Shown: one piece after another, positions 52,015-60,809 of the stretch
Position numbering within the stretch: position 1 is the stretch's first letter
Layout of the letters: each line of letters begins with the position of its first letter
Assembly (NCBI RefSeq): GCF_900129355.1
Contig: NZ_FQVL01000002.1
Coordinates: 310,001 to 374,000 of the forward strand
DNA: 64,000 nt
DNA from: Seinonella peptonophila
GTDB taxonomy: Bacteria; Bacillota; Bacilli; Thermoactinomycetales; Thermoactinomycetaceae
Direction: 5' to 3'
Translations under genes and position numbers: made by a program
The notes under the pieces: generated by a model
Databases searched by the model: none
What the model was told of the DNA's origin: nothing
Seen by the model: only the letters and a program-made list of their open reading frames with translations

Positions 52015-53013
52015 ATGATGGATAAAATCATGCGTTTTTTAACCAAAGAGCATGCACTCATCGGATTGAGTATCACCCGCATTTTCTTTGGGATTGCCTT
52101 ACTTTATGAATTACTCATCAATATACCGATCCGCTATTTATTATGGGGGCCTAAAGGGCTTGTTCCTTTCGCAGAATACCGCGCAGATATGATGGAACGA
52201 CATGTTTGGACCATTTTTGATCTCTCCCCTACTGAATGGATGGTTGATTTGGTGATTTTTGGGGGGATTCTGATTTGTCTCCTTTACATAATCGGCTTTC
52301 AAACTCGCATCATGGGTGTACTCATGTTTGTGATTATGTTTTCCCTTTATATGCGTAATCTAGATATTACTCATGGTGGGGATAATATCCTTCGAATCCT
52401 ACTGCTTTATATCATGTTTACCAGTGTAGGTCGTTACTTCTCTGTTGATCAGTGGTTGAAAAAAAGGCGAGAAAAAAAAGCAAAGCCCCCTTCATGGTTA
52501 TCTCGCTCTCAACTCTTAACAGATAGTAAAGCTGTAATCCATAATTTTGCATGGCTTGCTTGCGTGATTCAGTTAGTCTTTATGTACTTCTCTTCAGGTT
52601 CATATAAAATTATGGGTAGCTTATGGCAAAACGGCACCGGACTCTACTATGCCAGCCGGGTGCAGGATTTCTTTAACCCTGATCTGACCCCGCTGCTATG
52701 GAAATCTGATCTGATCATGATTCTCATGTCATATGGAACAGTTCTCTTTCAAGTTGCTTTTCCATTCCTACTTCTAAATCGATTTACCAAGTATGTTGCC
52801 ATCTTATCAGCGTGTATGCTTCATATTGGAATCGCTGCCTTTATGGGACTCGTTGATTTCTCTTGGATCATGATTGGTTGTGAAATGATGCTACTCACCA
52901 ATACAGATTTCTATCGCTTGCGTGATTATAGCCGGCAAATCAGAAAACGTTTTCGAGCCTCGTCTGAGCAAAAAGAAGTTCAAATTGCTACCACAATTGA
53001 ACAAGCCAAATGA
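52015..53013 (+). CDS. HTTM-domain multipass membrane protein
   Basis: 332 residues with about eight helices, related to the vitamin K-dependent gamma-carboxylase-like HTTM family. LSITRIFFGIALLYELL, THGGDNILRILLLYIMFTSV and SGSYKIMGSLWQNGTGLYYA are typical. Bacterial HTTM proteins act with DUF5819 and DCC partners in a still unclear membrane or peptide reaction. The two possible ATG starts are adjacent. Confidence 0.82.
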   Translation: MMDKIMRFLTKEHALIGLSITRIFFGIALLYELLINIPIRYLLWGPKGLVPFAEYRADMMERHVWTIFDLSPTEWMVDLVIFGGILICLLYIIGFQTRIMGVLMFVIMFSLYMRNLDITHGGDNILRILLLYIMFTSVGRYFSVDQWLKKRREKKAKPPSWLSRSQLLTDSKAVIHNFAWLACVIQLVFMYFSSGSYKIMGSLWQNGTGLYYASRVQDFFNPDLTPLLWKSDLIMILMSYGTVLFQVAFPFLLLNRFTKYVAILSACMLHIGIAAFMGLVDFSWIMIGCEMMLLTNTDFYRLRDYSRQIRKRFRASSEQKEVQIATTIEQAK

Positions 53014-53120
53014 TAAACGGAAGGCTATCCCAGAAGTACAAGGATAGCCCTCAGCGTGTAAGCAAAATCTCATCTATATAAACAAAAGACTTTGCAGAAA
53101 AGTCTGGTTTTGCTATAATA

Positions 53121-53155
53121 AAAAAAGACGAAAGACGCGCCAACGTCTTTCGTTG
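53121..53155. terminator. Bidirectional terminator
   Basis: ACGAAAGACG and CGTCTTTCGT pair around CGCCAA; an A run on the left gives a T run for the minus strand. It serves the 53159 gene. A separate hairpin GGCTATCC/GGATAGCC stands at 53022-53050 after the HTTM gene. Confidence 0.8.
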
Positions 53156-53158
53156 TCT

Positions 53159-53647
53159 CTAGATTAGAGACGATATGACTGCATGGATGTGGCTCGAAAC
53201 ACTAACCATGTAGTCGGGTATGAAAGCGGCTGCTGTTACAGTGGCCGTTTTTATGTGGAAGAATTCAACGAGCCCAGAGACAATGTCTTGGTATAATTCA
53301 TGAACAGCAGGGATCTGGTTTGTGACATAGCCAAGTCCCATCGTAAATACAATGGTTTGTCGCCAATTCATATCGGACGGACTGGCTGGAAACGAATGTT
53401 GGCCCTGCGACGAAGCCGTTGTTTTGGAGGATGCGCTTGAATCCTGCGACAAAACCGTTTCTTCAGAGGATCGAGTTGGCTCTACCACTGACTTGACCGC
53501 CTTTGCAATCTCATCTGCTGTTCCTACTTGGCATTGATCACCCAGATTGACTTCTGTCTCTTTGCTGAATAAACCCCATAAAATATTTTGTCTACTCACA
53601 ACCCGTAAGGAATTTCTCTGTTTTCTTGATGATTTTCTTTTAGTCAT
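53159..53647 (-). CDS. Orphan protein of unknown function, 162 residues
   Basis: Start at the ATG at 53647, eight bases after GGAGG. The protein has a basic start (TKRKSSRKQRNSLRVVSRQN), a Ser/Thr-rich disordered middle (about 60-90), and a hydrophobic C-terminal third (TIVFTMGLGYVTNQI; TVTAAAFIPDYMVSVSSHIH) that could touch the membrane. No signal peptide, no recognised family. It faces the HTTM operon and has a long structured leader. Confidence 0.55.
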   Translation of the reverse strand: MTKRKSSRKQRNSLRVVSRQNILWGLFSKETEVNLGDQCQVGTADEIAKAVKSVVEPTRSSEETVLSQDSSASSKTTASSQGQHSFPASPSDMNWRQTIVFTMGLGYVTNQIPAVHELYQDIVSGLVEFFHIKTATVTAAAFIPDYMVSVSSHIHAVISSLI

Positions 53648-53654
53648 AGATAAA

Positions 53655-53900
53655 ACCTCCATGTTTTTTTACCATGGAAGCTGGCCATGCAAAAGAAACC
53701 ACCAAGGATCTATCCTTTGGCTGATGGTTCCAAATGCAAAAACGTTCCCCAAATGGAACACACCAGCCACTACATGGCAGTTTTCATATTGTCAATGTAC
53801 ACATCCACTGTTTGCTTACATATCGAAGCAGAAGCAATGAATGGGCGAGACTTGCTTGAAGACTCTACCGCATTCTATTGAGACCTCTTACCATATGCAA
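53655..53900 (-). promoter_or_regulatory. Structured 5' leader of the orphan gene
   Basis: Near the start codon, CATGG, CCATG and CATGG(AGG) can form two exclusive hairpins; the second would hide the ribosome site. A larger hairpin at about 53692-53735 (CCAAAGGA/TCCTTGG with AACCA/TGGTT) and a small one at 53742-53758 lie upstream. A TTGACA stands near 53795, but its -10 is poor. Looks like a translational switch of unknown trigger. Confidence 0.45.
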
Positions 53901-53923
53901 GATCAAGCAAAAGATGAACAGAC

Positions 53924-53991
53924 GTAAGTGTTCAGATCCTAGACACGATTTGAGCATGATGCTCAAATCTATGTCCAGTGACCACACTTAC
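53924..53991. repeat. Nested hairpin
   Basis: GTAAGTGT and ACACTTAC close an outer stem; inside, GATTTGAGCAT and ATGCTCAAATC form an almost perfect palindrome sharing the central G. Could be the terminator of the MFS gene on the minus strand or a small RNA. No T run. Confidence 0.55.
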
Positions 53992-54053
53992 TATCTGAAA
54001 TCTAATTATAGATATTTTATAATAGAACAATTTATTCTGTCAATTCATCCTAA

Positions 54054-55262
54054 TCACTCGAATGACGACTCAATATAACGATCTCGACTTCCCAAGTATC
54101 CTGTTACTGTCATGAATAACGCCGAACCAATCAGCACCAAAAACGGTGTAGTCCATGTGTGGGTAAGATCGTGAATCCCACCAATCAACAAGGGTCCGAT
54201 TGCGGCGATCAGGTAACCGATTGATTGTGCCATTCCTGAAATTTGAGCTGCTTGAACAGCGTTATGCGTTCGTTTGGCAAATAGGATAAAAGTAAGTCCA
54301 AGCGTAGCCGATTGACCGAGGTTCAGGAGTGTAAGCCAAATCATAATCAAAGATGAGCTACCACTAAGTAAACCGATATATCCTCCAATGGTAATCAGGC
54401 AAGCCATCAATGTAATCAATCTTTGATCCTTGCTACGATCGACAAAGAAAGGGATTGCAAAATAAGCGGGTAATCCCAGAATCTGACCAATCGACATGAG
54501 CCAACCAGCCTCTGTTCGCGGAATGCCAATTGATAATAGAAATTCAGGTCCCCAAGTAATAAAGACATAAAATCCAAATGATTGAAGTCCCATAAAAAGA
54601 GTAACTGCCCATACAATTGGAGACTTCCACATTGTTGCACGACTAATTTTTTGCTGTTTTATTTGAACCGTCTTCTGCATTCCTTTTAGCTGAGGCCGCC
54701 AAGCAAACATTGCGCAAACGGCTAACACACCCCACAGCACAAGCGACCATTTCCAGCTACCCAAGTTCTCAGCAAGGGGTAAACTTAATCCAATTGCTAA
54801 AGCAGCAAAGCTAGTCATCGAAACCGTGTAAAACCCTGTTGCTAATCCGATCCGCTCTGGAAAGCGCTCTTTGACAAGGCTAGGCATTAAAACATTAAAA
54901 ACGGCTACTGCAACTCCAATGATAAATGTTCCAAATAACAAGCCACCGATTCCAAAAGGACGAATCAAAATCCCAGCTAATAATACAAATAGGCTATAAA
55001 AAATTGTTTTAGAAGTTCCAATATCTCGTGACCATCGTGGTGCAAGTGGAGAGATGAGAGCAAAGGCAAACAAAGGTAATGTAGTCAGCAACCCTACCCA
55101 GGTATTAGAAAGCCCTAATTCTACACGTATATCATTAATTAATGGTCCAATCGATGTAATACTTGTCCTCATGTTTGCAGCAACAAAAAAAATCCCTATC
55201 AATAATAGAAAGGGTACTGAATGTAGTGGTTTGACTGAAGTAGCTTCTGTATTTTGATTCAT
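54054..55262 (-). CDS. MFS transporter, CynX/NimT type
   Basis: About 402 residues, 12 membrane segments, from the ATG at 55262 (AAGG eight bases before). The first helix region FVAANMRTSITSIGPLINDI is the typical CynX/NimT signature; substrates in the family include cyanate, nitroimidazoles and small anions. The true substrate is not visible. Stands alone. Confidence 0.85.
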   Translation of the reverse strand: MNQNTEATSVKPLHSVPFLLLIGIFFVAANMRTSITSIGPLINDIRVELGLSNTWVGLLTTLPLFAFALISPLAPRWSRDIGTSKTIFYSLFVLLAGILIRPFGIGGLLFGTFIIGVAVAVFNVLMPSLVKERFPERIGLATGFYTVSMTSFAALAIGLSLPLAENLGSWKWSLVLWGVLAVCAMFAWRPQLKGMQKTVQIKQQKISRATMWKSPIVWAVTLFMGLQSFGFYVFITWGPEFLLSIGIPRTEAGWLMSIGQILGLPAYFAIPFFVDRSKDQRLITLMACLITIGGYIGLLSGSSSLIMIWLTLLNLGQSATLGLTFILFAKRTHNAVQAAQISGMAQSIGYLIAAIGPLLIGGIHDLTHTWTTPFLVLIGSALFMTVTGYLGSRDRYIESSFE

Positions 55263-55351
55263 GATAAACACCTTTTTTTGTATATCTTTATACATAGTCT
55301 GTAAAAAAGCAAGTTTTTATAAATGAAAAGACATGCAACTATGCATGCCCT

Positions 55352-55628
55352 AGACTGATGAAAAACCTATATGTTAAAAAGACAATGCCGTACAATTGGG
55401 TAGAAGAAGGAGAAATCGTGAAGTCAATATTTCGCTGCGGAGCGACTTTCAGGCGCTACAAAGCCTCGACTATGAAGCGAAGAATAGGCGGTAGTACTGT
55501 TTGAGGCGTTAGCCGAGTTGATACCGCCCTGAGCAAGTAGTCGAGGCGCCTTGAAGACTTCTTCGCAGCCTGAAATGGAGGCAAAGCGTGAAAGATTGAC
55601 GGAACTTTTACTTTGTCTACACTCTGAG
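55352..55628. mobile_element. MITE-like structured repeat, copy 2
   Basis: From AGACTGATGAAAAACC to CTTTGTCTACACTCTGA. Shares its core with copy 1 (TTTCAGGCGCTACAAAG; GAAGAATAGGCGGTAGTACT; GAGTTGATACCGCCCTGAGC) and its outer parts with copy 3. GGCGGTA/TACCGCC form the central stem. CATGC-based hairpins stand on both sides (55331-55350 and 55629-55647), again as if a terminator was duplicated. Confidence 0.7.
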
Positions 55629-55653
55629 GCATGCAATTAAACATGCCCTTTCT

Positions 55654-57219
55654 TTACTGAAGTAATTTCTTTCGCTTGATCAGACTTTGAAACTCTGCTT
55701 CTAGTTCTGCCGTTGGTCGTTCATTCAGTTTTGCTAGGAGCTCTGTGATCCGTAAATCAATGGTTAACAATTCCTCTGCTGCTGAATCATATTTTTTTTC
55801 AACTTTGCTCAATTGATACGCTTGATAAGTTCCATCAAAAAAATGAACTTGCTGTTGGTCGATATGCACAATTTGCTCTGCAACATTTTGTACAAATTGG
55901 CGATCATGTGATACAAATAAAACCGTTCCTTGATAGCCAGTCAACAATGATTCAAATGCCTCTAATGTTGTAATATCAAGGTAATTGGTCGGTTCATCCA
56001 ATAGCAAAAAGTTCATGTCGCTCAGAAAGATTTTTGCAAAGGCAACTTTTACCCGTTCACCACCACTCAGTACCTTTACCTTCTTCAATACTTCATCACC
56101 ACGGAAGAGTAACCGAGCTAAAACAGTGCGAATCATTTCATCAGGTTGAACCGATGTTTGCTTCACATTTTCCAAGATCGTATCTTCCTCAGATAAAATC
56201 GTAAGCTGTTGACTAAAATAACCAATTTTCACACTAGGAGCTAGCTGAACTCCATCGACTTGCTCTAGAATCTTTCGAATGAATGTCGTTTTTCCACAGC
56301 CATTTTTTCCGATTAAGGCAACTTTCTTCCCATTACGAATCGCAAAATTTGCCTCTGACCAAAGCACTTTTCCGCCGATTTTACCTGGGAGGTTCTCTAT
56401 GCGAAGAAGGGTTCGATTTTTTAATAAACGATCATGTGGTACATTTAACTTTACTGTTGGTAGTGATTCTGGCTGTTCTACTTTCTCTAGTTTTTCTATT
56501 CTGGTTCCTAATGCCTTTATTGAGCGATGCATATTCTTTTGTTGTACACCTTTGTGCATCTTCCATGCTCTCGTTTCAGAAGTGCTCATCCGCTTTGTAG
56601 GAGGCTTCACCATTTTCACAGCTTTTTGTTCTTTCTGTTGGATCGCTTGTTCTAACTGTAGCTTTTTCTTCTGATATAACTCATACGCGAGTTGCTGTTT
56701 TGCATCTTCCTGTTCCTTTTGCAACTGATATTGACCATAGTTGCCTTTGTATGTTTTGATCTTTCGACCTTCAATCGCCCATATCTCCGTGCAAATTTGA
56801 TCCAGAAAAGCACGATCATGCGATACGACCACTACAGCACCATTAAACTGATCAAGCTCTCGCTCCAACCACTCTACATGATCGAGGTCAAGATTAGCTG
56901 TTGGTTCATCGGCTAACAATATGCCCGGATTCTGCTGCATTGCTTGCCGAATCCGCTGTATTGTCTGCTCTCCTCCACTATATTGACTTTCGTCTCCCTC
57001 TCCTAATTGTTGAATCAAAGCAATTGACGTTTCCCTCGTGATCGTACCTTGGTCAATCGGTTCATTCCCTGCTAAAATCTGTAGTAGCATCGATTTCCCA
57101 ACACCATTGAGCCCAATCAGCCCAATACGATCCTGACCGTGAATCCGTAGTTGCTCAATTGAGAAGAGCAACCGTTCCCCAAATCGCTTTTCTATTTGAT
57201 TTGCTTCCAGTAATAGCAT
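55654..57219 (-). CDS. ABC-F ribosome-protection ATPase (Msr/Vga-like)
   Basis: About 521 residues from the ATG at 57219, the first after the attenuator. Two ATPase domains without membrane helices: Walker A GLNGVGKS and GKNGCGKT, signatures YSGGEQ and LSGGERV, Walker B LLADEPTANLD and LLLDEPTNYLD. A long charged linker (about 185-260) contains the domain that enters the ribosomal exit site. Such proteins eject bound antibiotics. The upstream MFS gene and the leader attenuator support an antibiotic-resistance role. Housekeeping EttA/Uup members are less likely, given the divergent linker. Confidence 0.85.
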   Translation of the reverse strand: MLLLEANQIEKRFGERLLFSIEQLRIHGQDRIGLIGLNGVGKSMLLQILAGNEPIDQGTITRETSIALIQQLGEGDESQYSGGEQTIQRIRQAMQQNPGILLADEPTANLDLDHVEWLERELDQFNGAVVVVSHDRAFLDQICTEIWAIEGRKIKTYKGNYGQYQLQKEQEDAKQQLAYELYQKKKLQLEQAIQQKEQKAVKMVKPPTKRMSTSETRAWKMHKGVQQKNMHRSIKALGTRIEKLEKVEQPESLPTVKLNVPHDRLLKNRTLLRIENLPGKIGGKVLWSEANFAIRNGKKVALIGKNGCGKTTFIRKILEQVDGVQLAPSVKIGYFSQQLTILSEEDTILENVKQTSVQPDEMIRTVLARLLFRGDEVLKKVKVLSGGERVKVAFAKIFLSDMNFLLLDEPTNYLDITTLEAFESLLTGYQGTVLFVSHDRQFVQNVAEQIVHIDQQQVHFFDGTYQAYQLSKVEKKYDSAAEELLTIDLRITELLAKLNERPTAELEAEFQSLIKRKKLLQ

Positions 57220-57254
57220 AAAAAAATACCCCCAATTCATTCTGAACGAGGGTA
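57220..57254 (-). terminator. Attenuator terminator directly before the ABC-F gene
   Basis: On the minus strand TACCC, a loop stretch including TTCAGAATGAA, and GGGGGTA form a hairpin followed by seven T residues, and the ATG comes immediately after. The ribosome site (GGGGG) lies in the 3' arm, so folding would stop both transcription and translation. Confidence 0.7.
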
Positions 57255-57291
57255 TAGCAAAACACAGGCAGAGAGGCATCCCCTCCTACCG

Positions 57292-57360
57292 TCAGGAATG
57301 CCCAATATATAAAAAAGCCCATACTAACCCCATCCAGAAAAATAATGAAATGAAATTCAT
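57292..57360 (-). CDS. Probable 22-residue leader peptide
   Basis: ATG AAT TTC ... CAT TCC TGA. It encodes MNFISLFFWMGLVWAFLYIG plus His-Ser. Between its stop and the attenuator lie alternative hairpins (GGCATTCC / GGATGCC). A drug-stalled ribosome here would change the folding and let transcription continue into the ABC-F gene, as known for erm, msr and vmlR leaders. Its own ribosome site is weak, so moderate confidence. Confidence 0.5.
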   Translation of the reverse strand: MNFISLFFWMGLVWAFLYIGHS

Positions 57361-57484
57361 ACTTTTTATCAGGATTGGATTAGTAAATCATCGGCTCAAT
57401 ATTCACCCTTTCAAATACATTCACTACAAAATAGCAATAAAAAACCATTTTGTCAAGTAGATCCATAATCAACGTTATGTCTGA

Positions 57485-58729
57485 TCAATCCAATTGACGA
57501 ACCTCACGAAACTTCCATATGGCAAAACAAGTAAACAATATGACCAGACAACTAGCCCCAACTAACAAATATCCAATGGTCATCCCACTCGAAAGCAGAC
57601 TTGAACATAGTGCATAGGACAAGGGCATCAAACCAATTGAAATGGTCATCACCAGACTCATCACCCGGCCCATCTTTGATGTTTCAGTTCCCTCCTGAAT
57701 CATACTTACTAAAGGAATATTGATTAAAATGGAGCCGACACCAATCAAAAGTAATAAGATCATGCCTTGCCAAAGCCAGTTAATTTCTCCTAGTAACAGA
57801 ATGAAGAAACCGATCAAAAGCAATATACTGAATAATAATGGCCCGCGTTTAGAACGAATATTAAGAATCCCCACGAGAATCGCTCCTAGTAATGATCCCA
57901 TCCCAAAAGCACTGCGTAAATAACTTAATGCTAACGAATCGCCATGAAGCAACTGATCTACAATTAATGGAATGCCCATCGAGATCGGCCCACTAATAAA
58001 GAAATTAACTACGATTAAAATAGCTAGCAAACCTAATAAAAAAGGGGAATTTTTTATGTAACGATACCCTTCCAACAATTCCATGCGCAAATTGTTTTTT
58101 TCATGCACCTCTTTTTCATCTTCCTGAATGCGAAAAGCAAAACCACTCGATATGAGCAATAATAATGCACAGGCAATAAAAATACCCACAAATTGAAACT
58201 TATAGATAATCCAACCGCCAATGATGGGTGCAATGATTAAACTTAATTGCTGTGTTGTCTGTAGAATAGAGTTTGCTCGAACAATCTGCTCATTACTCAC
58301 CAAATGAGGAATGATCGACTCACTTGCTGGCCAAAAGAAGGCATCTAATAATCCAAACAAGATGGCAAAAACGAACAACCAACTAAAGTTAAGGGAATGA
58401 AAAAATAATAAACCTAACATGCCAATGAGTAGAATGGAACGACATAGACTTGTGACAGCCATCATTTTACTATTTGACCATTGGTCTGCAAATACGCCAC
58501 CTAATAGCATAAAAATAACCCTAGGCAAAGCTGTTGCCATCATCACCCAACCGAGCAAATACGAAGCATGAAGTGCTTTCACAACATACCATTGTTCTGC
58601 TAACACATACATGGGAAAAGCAAAAGCAGAGCAAATACTGGCAAACCATAATAAGAGAAAGCGTTGATTTTGCATTAATGGTTGCTCAGTTGATAGACTC
58701 GCATGATTGGTGCTTACCTCTGATTTCAT
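57485..58729 (-). CDS. MFS drug efflux transporter, MefA-like
   Basis: 414 residues, 12 helices, AAAAGGAG site eight bases before the start. QNQRFLLLWFASICSAFAFP, the ADQWSNSKMMAV loop 2-3 region and FFWPASESIIPHLV are typical of the Mef/macrolide-efflux-type MFS group. It is upstream of the ABC-F gene in the same direction, the order of mef-msr pairs in streptococci. Substrate inferred. Confidence 0.82.
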   Translation of the reverse strand: MKSEVSTNHASLSTEQPLMQNQRFLLLWFASICSAFAFPMYVLAEQWYVVKALHASYLLGWVMMATALPRVIFMLLGGVFADQWSNSKMMAVTSLCRSILLIGMLGLLFFHSLNFSWLFVFAILFGLLDAFFWPASESIIPHLVSNEQIVRANSILQTTQQLSLIIAPIIGGWIIYKFQFVGIFIACALLLLISSGFAFRIQEDEKEVHEKNNLRMELLEGYRYIKNSPFLLGLLAILIVVNFFISGPISMGIPLIVDQLLHGDSLALSYLRSAFGMGSLLGAILVGILNIRSKRGPLLFSILLLIGFFILLLGEINWLWQGMILLLLIGVGSILINIPLVSMIQEGTETSKMGRVMSLVMTISIGLMPLSYALCSSLLSSGMTIGYLLVGASCLVILFTCFAIWKFREVRQLD

Positions 58730-58762
58730 TTGATAGCTCCTTTTCCTCCATTATTCATTATA

Positions 58763-58810
58763 TTTTAACTATTTATATTATTAACATTTTTAACTATTTA
58801 TATTATTAAC
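58763..58810. repeat. Two perfect 24-bp tandem repeats upstream of the MFS gene
   Basis: The unit TTTTAACTATTTATATTAT(TAACA) occurs twice without a gap. It lies 34 bases before the MFS start on the minus strand, inside the promoter region, and includes TATAAAT-like boxes. Probably operator or promoter duplication. Confidence 0.7.
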
Positions 58811-58841
58811 ATTTCAATATATACAATTTCTAGTACAAAAT

Positions 58842-58870
58842 AAAAAAAATAGCGGATTATCCCGCTATTT
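58842..58870 (-). terminator. Terminator after the DMT gene
   Basis: AAATAGCGG and CCGCTATTT pair around a short loop; on the minus strand a T run follows. Confidence 0.8.
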
Positions 58871-58884
58871 CAGACTTTAATTTA

Positions 58885-59775
58885 TTAATGCGCTGCTAAT
58901 TTTTCTTCCATTGATGGACTGAGTGATTGATTTCTTTGCCAATTGATTAAAAAGATGCCTATACAAATTAGTAATCCTCCTATTCCTGTGTACATAGTTA
59001 GCGGTTCATGTAGCAAAAACCAGCTAGATAGCACGCCAAAGAGCGGTGCTAGAAATAGAAATGCGCTTGTCTTTGCAGGATCTCCATTTTTCAATAAATA
59101 AAACCATAAGGAAAACTGCCCAATAGAACTAAATAGAGCCAAGTATAAGATCACGAAAAGCGAAGTCCGATTCATCTCAAGATGTGGCTGCTCTACACAA
59201 GCACTGATAATAAAAAAGAAAATACTTGATGCAATCATTTGATAGGCATTTAGTACCATTTGATCAAAAGAAGCACCCCAACGCTTAACCAATAATGTTG
59301 CAATTGCAAAGCTAATTGCACCCACAATCCCGATCAGGGTACCCACTTGAAAACTGAGCTGTAAACCAAATATGACTACAACACCTATGATTCCGACTAC
59401 TACACCAAACCATTGTGCAAATCGATAACTTTTGCCCAGGAATAGAGAACTTAAAATGATGACTAATAATGGACTGGTAAATATAATGATTGCCGACTCC
59501 CCTGAACGAATCCAGTTCATGCTATAGTACGCACATCCTAATACAACTGTTGATTGAAAAAGACCGATTATGATTATTTGTAACCACTGTTTTAGGCTTT
59601 GAGGTTGTGATCTTTTGATTACAAAGAGGGAGAGTAAGAAACCAGCTATTAAAAATCGTATACCCATCAAGAAAAAGGGAGGTGCATATGATAAACCTAT
59701 TTTTCCAATGGGAAAGGCACTACCCATAAAAAATGTGGTGAGAAGTAGTAATCCTATATATACAAAAGGATTCAT
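58885..59775 (-). CDS. DMT/EamA family exporter
   Basis: 296 residues with ten hydrophobic segments in two EamA repeats (residues 5-135 and 150-285). GSAFPIGKIGLSYAPPFFLM and SALFLFLAPLFGVLSSWFLL-like blocks are typical. Exports amino acids or other small metabolites. Divergent from a LysR gene, 120 bases apart, which likely controls it. Confidence 0.88.
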   Translation of the reverse strand: MNPFVYIGLLLLTTFFMGSAFPIGKIGLSYAPPFFLMGIRFLIAGFLLSLFVIKRSQPQSLKQWLQIIIIGLFQSTVVLGCAYYSMNWIRSGESAIIIFTSPLLVIILSSLFLGKSYRFAQWFGVVVGIIGVVVIFGLQLSFQVGTLIGIVGAISFAIATLLVKRWGASFDQMVLNAYQMIASSIFFFIISACVEQPHLEMNRTSLFVILYLALFSSIGQFSLWFYLLKNGDPAKTSAFLFLAPLFGVLSSWFLLHEPLTMYTGIGGLLICIGIFLINWQRNQSLSPSMEEKLAAH

Positions 59776-59830
59776 GACCAGACCTCCAACTATTATGTAA
59801 TTTTATTGTATAGTAAGTCTGGTTTTATGT

Positions 59831-59844
59831 ATAATGATCATTAT
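59831..59844. promoter_or_regulatory. LysR-type operator palindrome
   Basis: ATAATGATCATTAT, a perfect 14-base dyad between the divergent DMT and LysR genes, of the size and place expected for a LysR recognition site. Confidence 0.55.
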
Positions 59845-59894
59845 TGATATTTGCAATCAAATAAAATGATATCAGAGAATAGGGAGAAGGAAAA

Positions 59895-60776
59895 ATGGAA
59901 AGTACAGATTTACGCATTTTCCAAGCGGTTGCCCGCGCTGGTTCAATTACAAAAGCAGCTGAACAGCTCGGTTATGTACAATCAAATGTGACAACCCGCA
60001 TTCAATTGTTAGAATCTGAGTTATCAACAGCACTCTTTTATCGACACAATCGTGGAATGAAACTTACCTCAAGCGGTATTGCTCTACTTCAATATACAGA
60101 TAAAATTCTTGGTCTGATCAATGAAGCTACACAAGCCCTTTCATCAACTCATGAGCCAAGTGGTTCTCTACAGATCGGCTCCACTCAAACAGCAGCGGCT
60201 GTCCGACTACCTAAGCTTTTAAGTGCCTATTATCACAAGTACCCCAAAGTACAACTTTCATTGATAACGGCTCCTACACAAAAGCTGATCAACAAAGTTC
60301 TTCATTATGAATTAGATGCTGCAATCATTGGAACAGCGTTTCATCATCCTGATCTTCAGGTGAGCAATATTTATGAAGAAGAATTACTTTTGGTCTCAGC
60401 TCCAGATATTACTGATTTAGAGATCGCCCTTACCAAACCAATCCTTGTCTTTAGCAACGGTTGCTCTTATCGAGAAACACTTGAGCAGTTCGCGCAATCA
60501 AAAGGCATTTCACCCACTATCATGGAATTTGGTACTTTAGAGGCAATTTTGGGTGGCGTTAAAGCGGGACTCGGTATTTCGCTATTGGCTAAATCGGTCA
60601 TTGGACATGACTTTGCACAGGGCAAGCTTCACGCTTTTGAAATGCCTGATCCCTATCGCTATAAACCTAGTCAATTTATCATGCGTAAAAATTCAACGAT
60701 CAGTAAGGCTTTGTCCGCCTTGATCGAGATGCTCCCCATACAACAAGAAGTAGAGATATATGCTAACAAATTATAA
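59895..60776 (+). CDS. LysR family transcriptional regulator
   Basis: 293 residues. N-terminal HTH: DLRIFQAVARAGSITKAAEQ then NVTTRIQLLESEL. The effector domain (about 90-290) has the two-lobed periplasmic-binding fold (GGVKAGLGISLLAKSVI). Similar to CysL/YwfK-like regulators that control amino-acid or drug exporters. GGGAGAAGG precedes the ATG. Confidence 0.9.
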   Translation: MESTDLRIFQAVARAGSITKAAEQLGYVQSNVTTRIQLLESELSTALFYRHNRGMKLTSSGIALLQYTDKILGLINEATQALSSTHEPSGSLQIGSTQTAAAVRLPKLLSAYYHKYPKVQLSLITAPTQKLINKVLHYELDAAIIGTAFHHPDLQVSNIYEEELLLVSAPDITDLEIALTKPILVFSNGCSYRETLEQFAQSKGISPTIMEFGTLEAILGGVKAGLGISLLAKSVIGHDFAQGKLHAFEMPDPYRYKPSQFIMRKNSTISKALSALIEMLPIQQEVEIYANKL

Positions 60777-60808
60777 AGCCACTCCTTTATTGTTGGAGTG
60801 GCTCTTAT
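60777..60808. terminator. Bidirectional terminator
   Basis: AGCCACTCC and GGAGTGGCT pair around nine bases, between the converging LysR and NRPS genes. Confidence 0.8.
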
Positions 60809-60809
60809 A

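Noticed and set aside
51371-53662. Complete SdpABC-type toxin operon
   Set aside because: No SdpC-like secreted toxin and no immunity protein; the orphan gene at 53159 has no signal peptide and faces the other way.
55424-55644. Two overlapping minus-strand frames of 60-70 residues
   Set aside because: They are translations of repeat copy 2 in two frames; the similarity follows the DNA structure, not codons.
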